Shown here: positions 20,793 through 21,633 of the stretch, in pieces
How positions within the stretch are numbered: the first letter of the stretch is position 1
Layout: each line of letters opens with the position of its first letter
The notes under the pieces: generated by a model
Databases searched by the model: none
The model's input: the letters and a program-made list of their open reading frames with translations, nothing else
What the model was told of the DNA's origin: nothing
Position numbers and translations under genes: made by a program
DNA from: a virus
IMG/VR virus record: IMGVR_UViG_3300010885_034560
Location: 1-21,633 of that record
Length of the DNA: 21,633 bases
Strand: one strand, 5' to 3'

Positions 20793-21632
20793 TCAATAAT
20801 TCATAATTAATAACTCAATTCCCATATTTTGTGTTTTACCTTTCTTTGCCGCCGCAGCCTTTGCAAATTCTTTTTTTTCCCATTTATATTGTTCTTCAGG
20901 AAACCAATCATGTAATAGTTCAAAATCATAATAAGATAATGAAAACTTTCCCTGAATATTTTTTAATGAATTAGCAAGTCTTTCATGGTCATTTCTATCA
21001 AAGTCATGGTTTGAATAATAGTTTTCAGTTTTCCAGTATGGGGGGTCAGCATAAAAGTAAGTTGTGGGACTATCAAATTCTTTAATGACATTTTCAAAAT
21101 CGCCCAATCTAAAATGACTAATATTATTAAAGTGTTCAACCCATTCAGGTTTTGATAACTTATCTCTAAATGTAAGATATTTTGATTTATATTTACCCTT
21201 CAAATCAATAAAAGATGATGTCTCAGGTTTGGACCCGCTAAATACTTGAGTCAGGACATAAGCATACTTTGCAGCAACATCATAATCAGGATAATTGATT
21301 GTGAAACCTTTAGAGAAGATTTCCTTTTGAAATGTGTTGAACTGTTCTTTATATACCGGTGGTGTAACCTCTTCCCCCTTTTGTTGACAAGGAATTCTAT
21401 TCACTGCGGATAACAGAACTTCAGGGTTCTGAAGACACATAAACAAATTGTAATTAAGCGGATTAAAGTCGTTATAAACAACTCGTTTAAGATTTGGGAA
21501 CTCTTTCAAATCCATATTAAAGAAACACCAAAACATTCCCCCGAATGTCTCAACATATGTTTCCATGTCTTTTGGGTAGAATGGAACAATCCACTTCCCG
21601 ATTTTTGATTTTCCACCTATGTAGGATAGCAT
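20793..21632 (-). CDS. D12-class (Dam-type) adenine-N6 DNA methyltransferase
   Basis: 279 residues from the ATG at 21630-21632, one base from the window edge, so an upstream extension cannot be excluded; MLSYIGGKSKIGKWI is nonetheless a normal family start. AdoMet motif: YIGGKSKIGKW with VETFGG (near residue 30). Catalytic motif IV: ADPPYW (Asp196-Pro-Pro-Tyr199). This is the MethyltransfD12/Dam family (PF02086), alpha order, which methylates adenine N6; the site (GATC or other) cannot be read from the sequence. No partner endonuclease is visible. Probable role: masking phage DNA or marking it for phage processes. It is a different class from the methyltransferase at 8187-9044. Confidence 0.85.
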   Translation of the reverse strand: MLSYIGGKSKIGKWIVPFYPKDMETYVETFGGMFWCFFNMDLKEFPNLKRVVYNDFNPLNYNLFMCLQNPEVLLSAVNRIPCQQKGEEVTPPVYKEQFNTFQKEIFSKGFTINYPDYDVAAKYAYVLTQVFSGSKPETSSFIDLKGKYKSKYLTFRDKLSKPEWVEHFNNISHFRLGDFENVIKEFDSPTTYFYADPPYWKTENYYSNHDFDRNDHERLANSLKNIQGKFSLSYYDFELLHDWFPEEQYKWEKKEFAKAAAAKKGKTQNMGIELLIMNY

Positions 21633-21633
21633 A

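Noticed and set aside
1-21633. CRISPR array, insertion sequence, integrase or att site
   Set aside because: No regularly spaced repeats, transposase or recombinase motifs, or terminal inverted repeats were seen; the tRNA-like gene has no visible duplicated 3' end within the window.

Overview
The window looks like part of a large, AT-rich dsDNA tailed phage (or prophage) genome whose host is a member of the Bacteroidota, probably a flavobacterium. The host call rests mainly on promoters: five minus-strand genes are preceded by TTTG/TTG, exactly 20 nt, then TAnnTTTG, which is the Bacteroidota -33/-7 pattern. The phage call rests on gene content: two orphan DNA methyltransferases, a glucosaminidase lysin with a membrane anchor, DUF3310, DUF932, a PcfJ-like protein, phage-type thioredoxin and glutaredoxin, a HAD/RNA-repair-like phosphatase, a tRNA-like gene, tightly overlapping genes and many orphan proteins. 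No structural hallmark gene (terminase, portal, major capsid) lies in the window.

Layout. 1-1.35 kb: a partial gene at the left edge, the lysin and a small gene. 1.4-1.95 kb: one short transcription unit of a small acidic gene, an atypical tRNA and a terminator. 2.0-5.04 kb: small orphan genes, a HAD phosphatase and an HExxH metalloprotease-like protein. 5.07-5.95 kb: about 0.87 kb with no gene, much richer in G+C than its flanks, packed with complementary helices and ending on the minus strand in a clean intrinsic terminator. I read this as a giant structured non-coding RNA of the GOLLD/ROOL kind or a new class. 6.0-8.2 kb: a small gene, DUF192 (plus strand), a glycine-rich virion-type protein and a FHWQT-motif protein. 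8.2-11.6 kb: one minus-strand operon from an acidic LRR-like protein down to an N4/N6 methyltransferase, closed by a terminator whose stem contains the last stop codon. 11.6-15.0 kb: plus-strand genes, namely two tiny Gly/Cys-rich genes, two tandem paralogues and one further small protein. 15.0-18.9 kb: a minus-strand operon DUF932 > PcfJ-like > orphan > glutaredoxin > thioredoxin > orphan. 18.9-21.6 kb: a gene interrupted by one in-frame TAG, a J-like/LRR protein and a Dam-type methyltransferase.

Two regulatory signals divide the genes. The host-type promoter (TTTG-N20-TAnnTTTG) sits before small genes, the tRNA unit and the DUF932/PcfJ/redox operon. A second box, ATATTTAT, lies within about 30 nt upstream of roughly ten other genes. 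It resembles TAnnTTT without the final G and could be a phage-specific late promoter. Many genes behind that box begin with a short basic/hydrophobic peptide ending in [L/I/F]-x-E, for example MKYIISESQHRRLIE. This recalls the T4 capsid-targeting peptides that are cut by the prohead protease after (L/I)xE. I infer that these genes encode internal virion proteins packaged with the DNA, including the HExxH protein, the J-like/LRR protein and the glycine-rich protein.

Family assignments come from motifs read by eye; no database search was possible.
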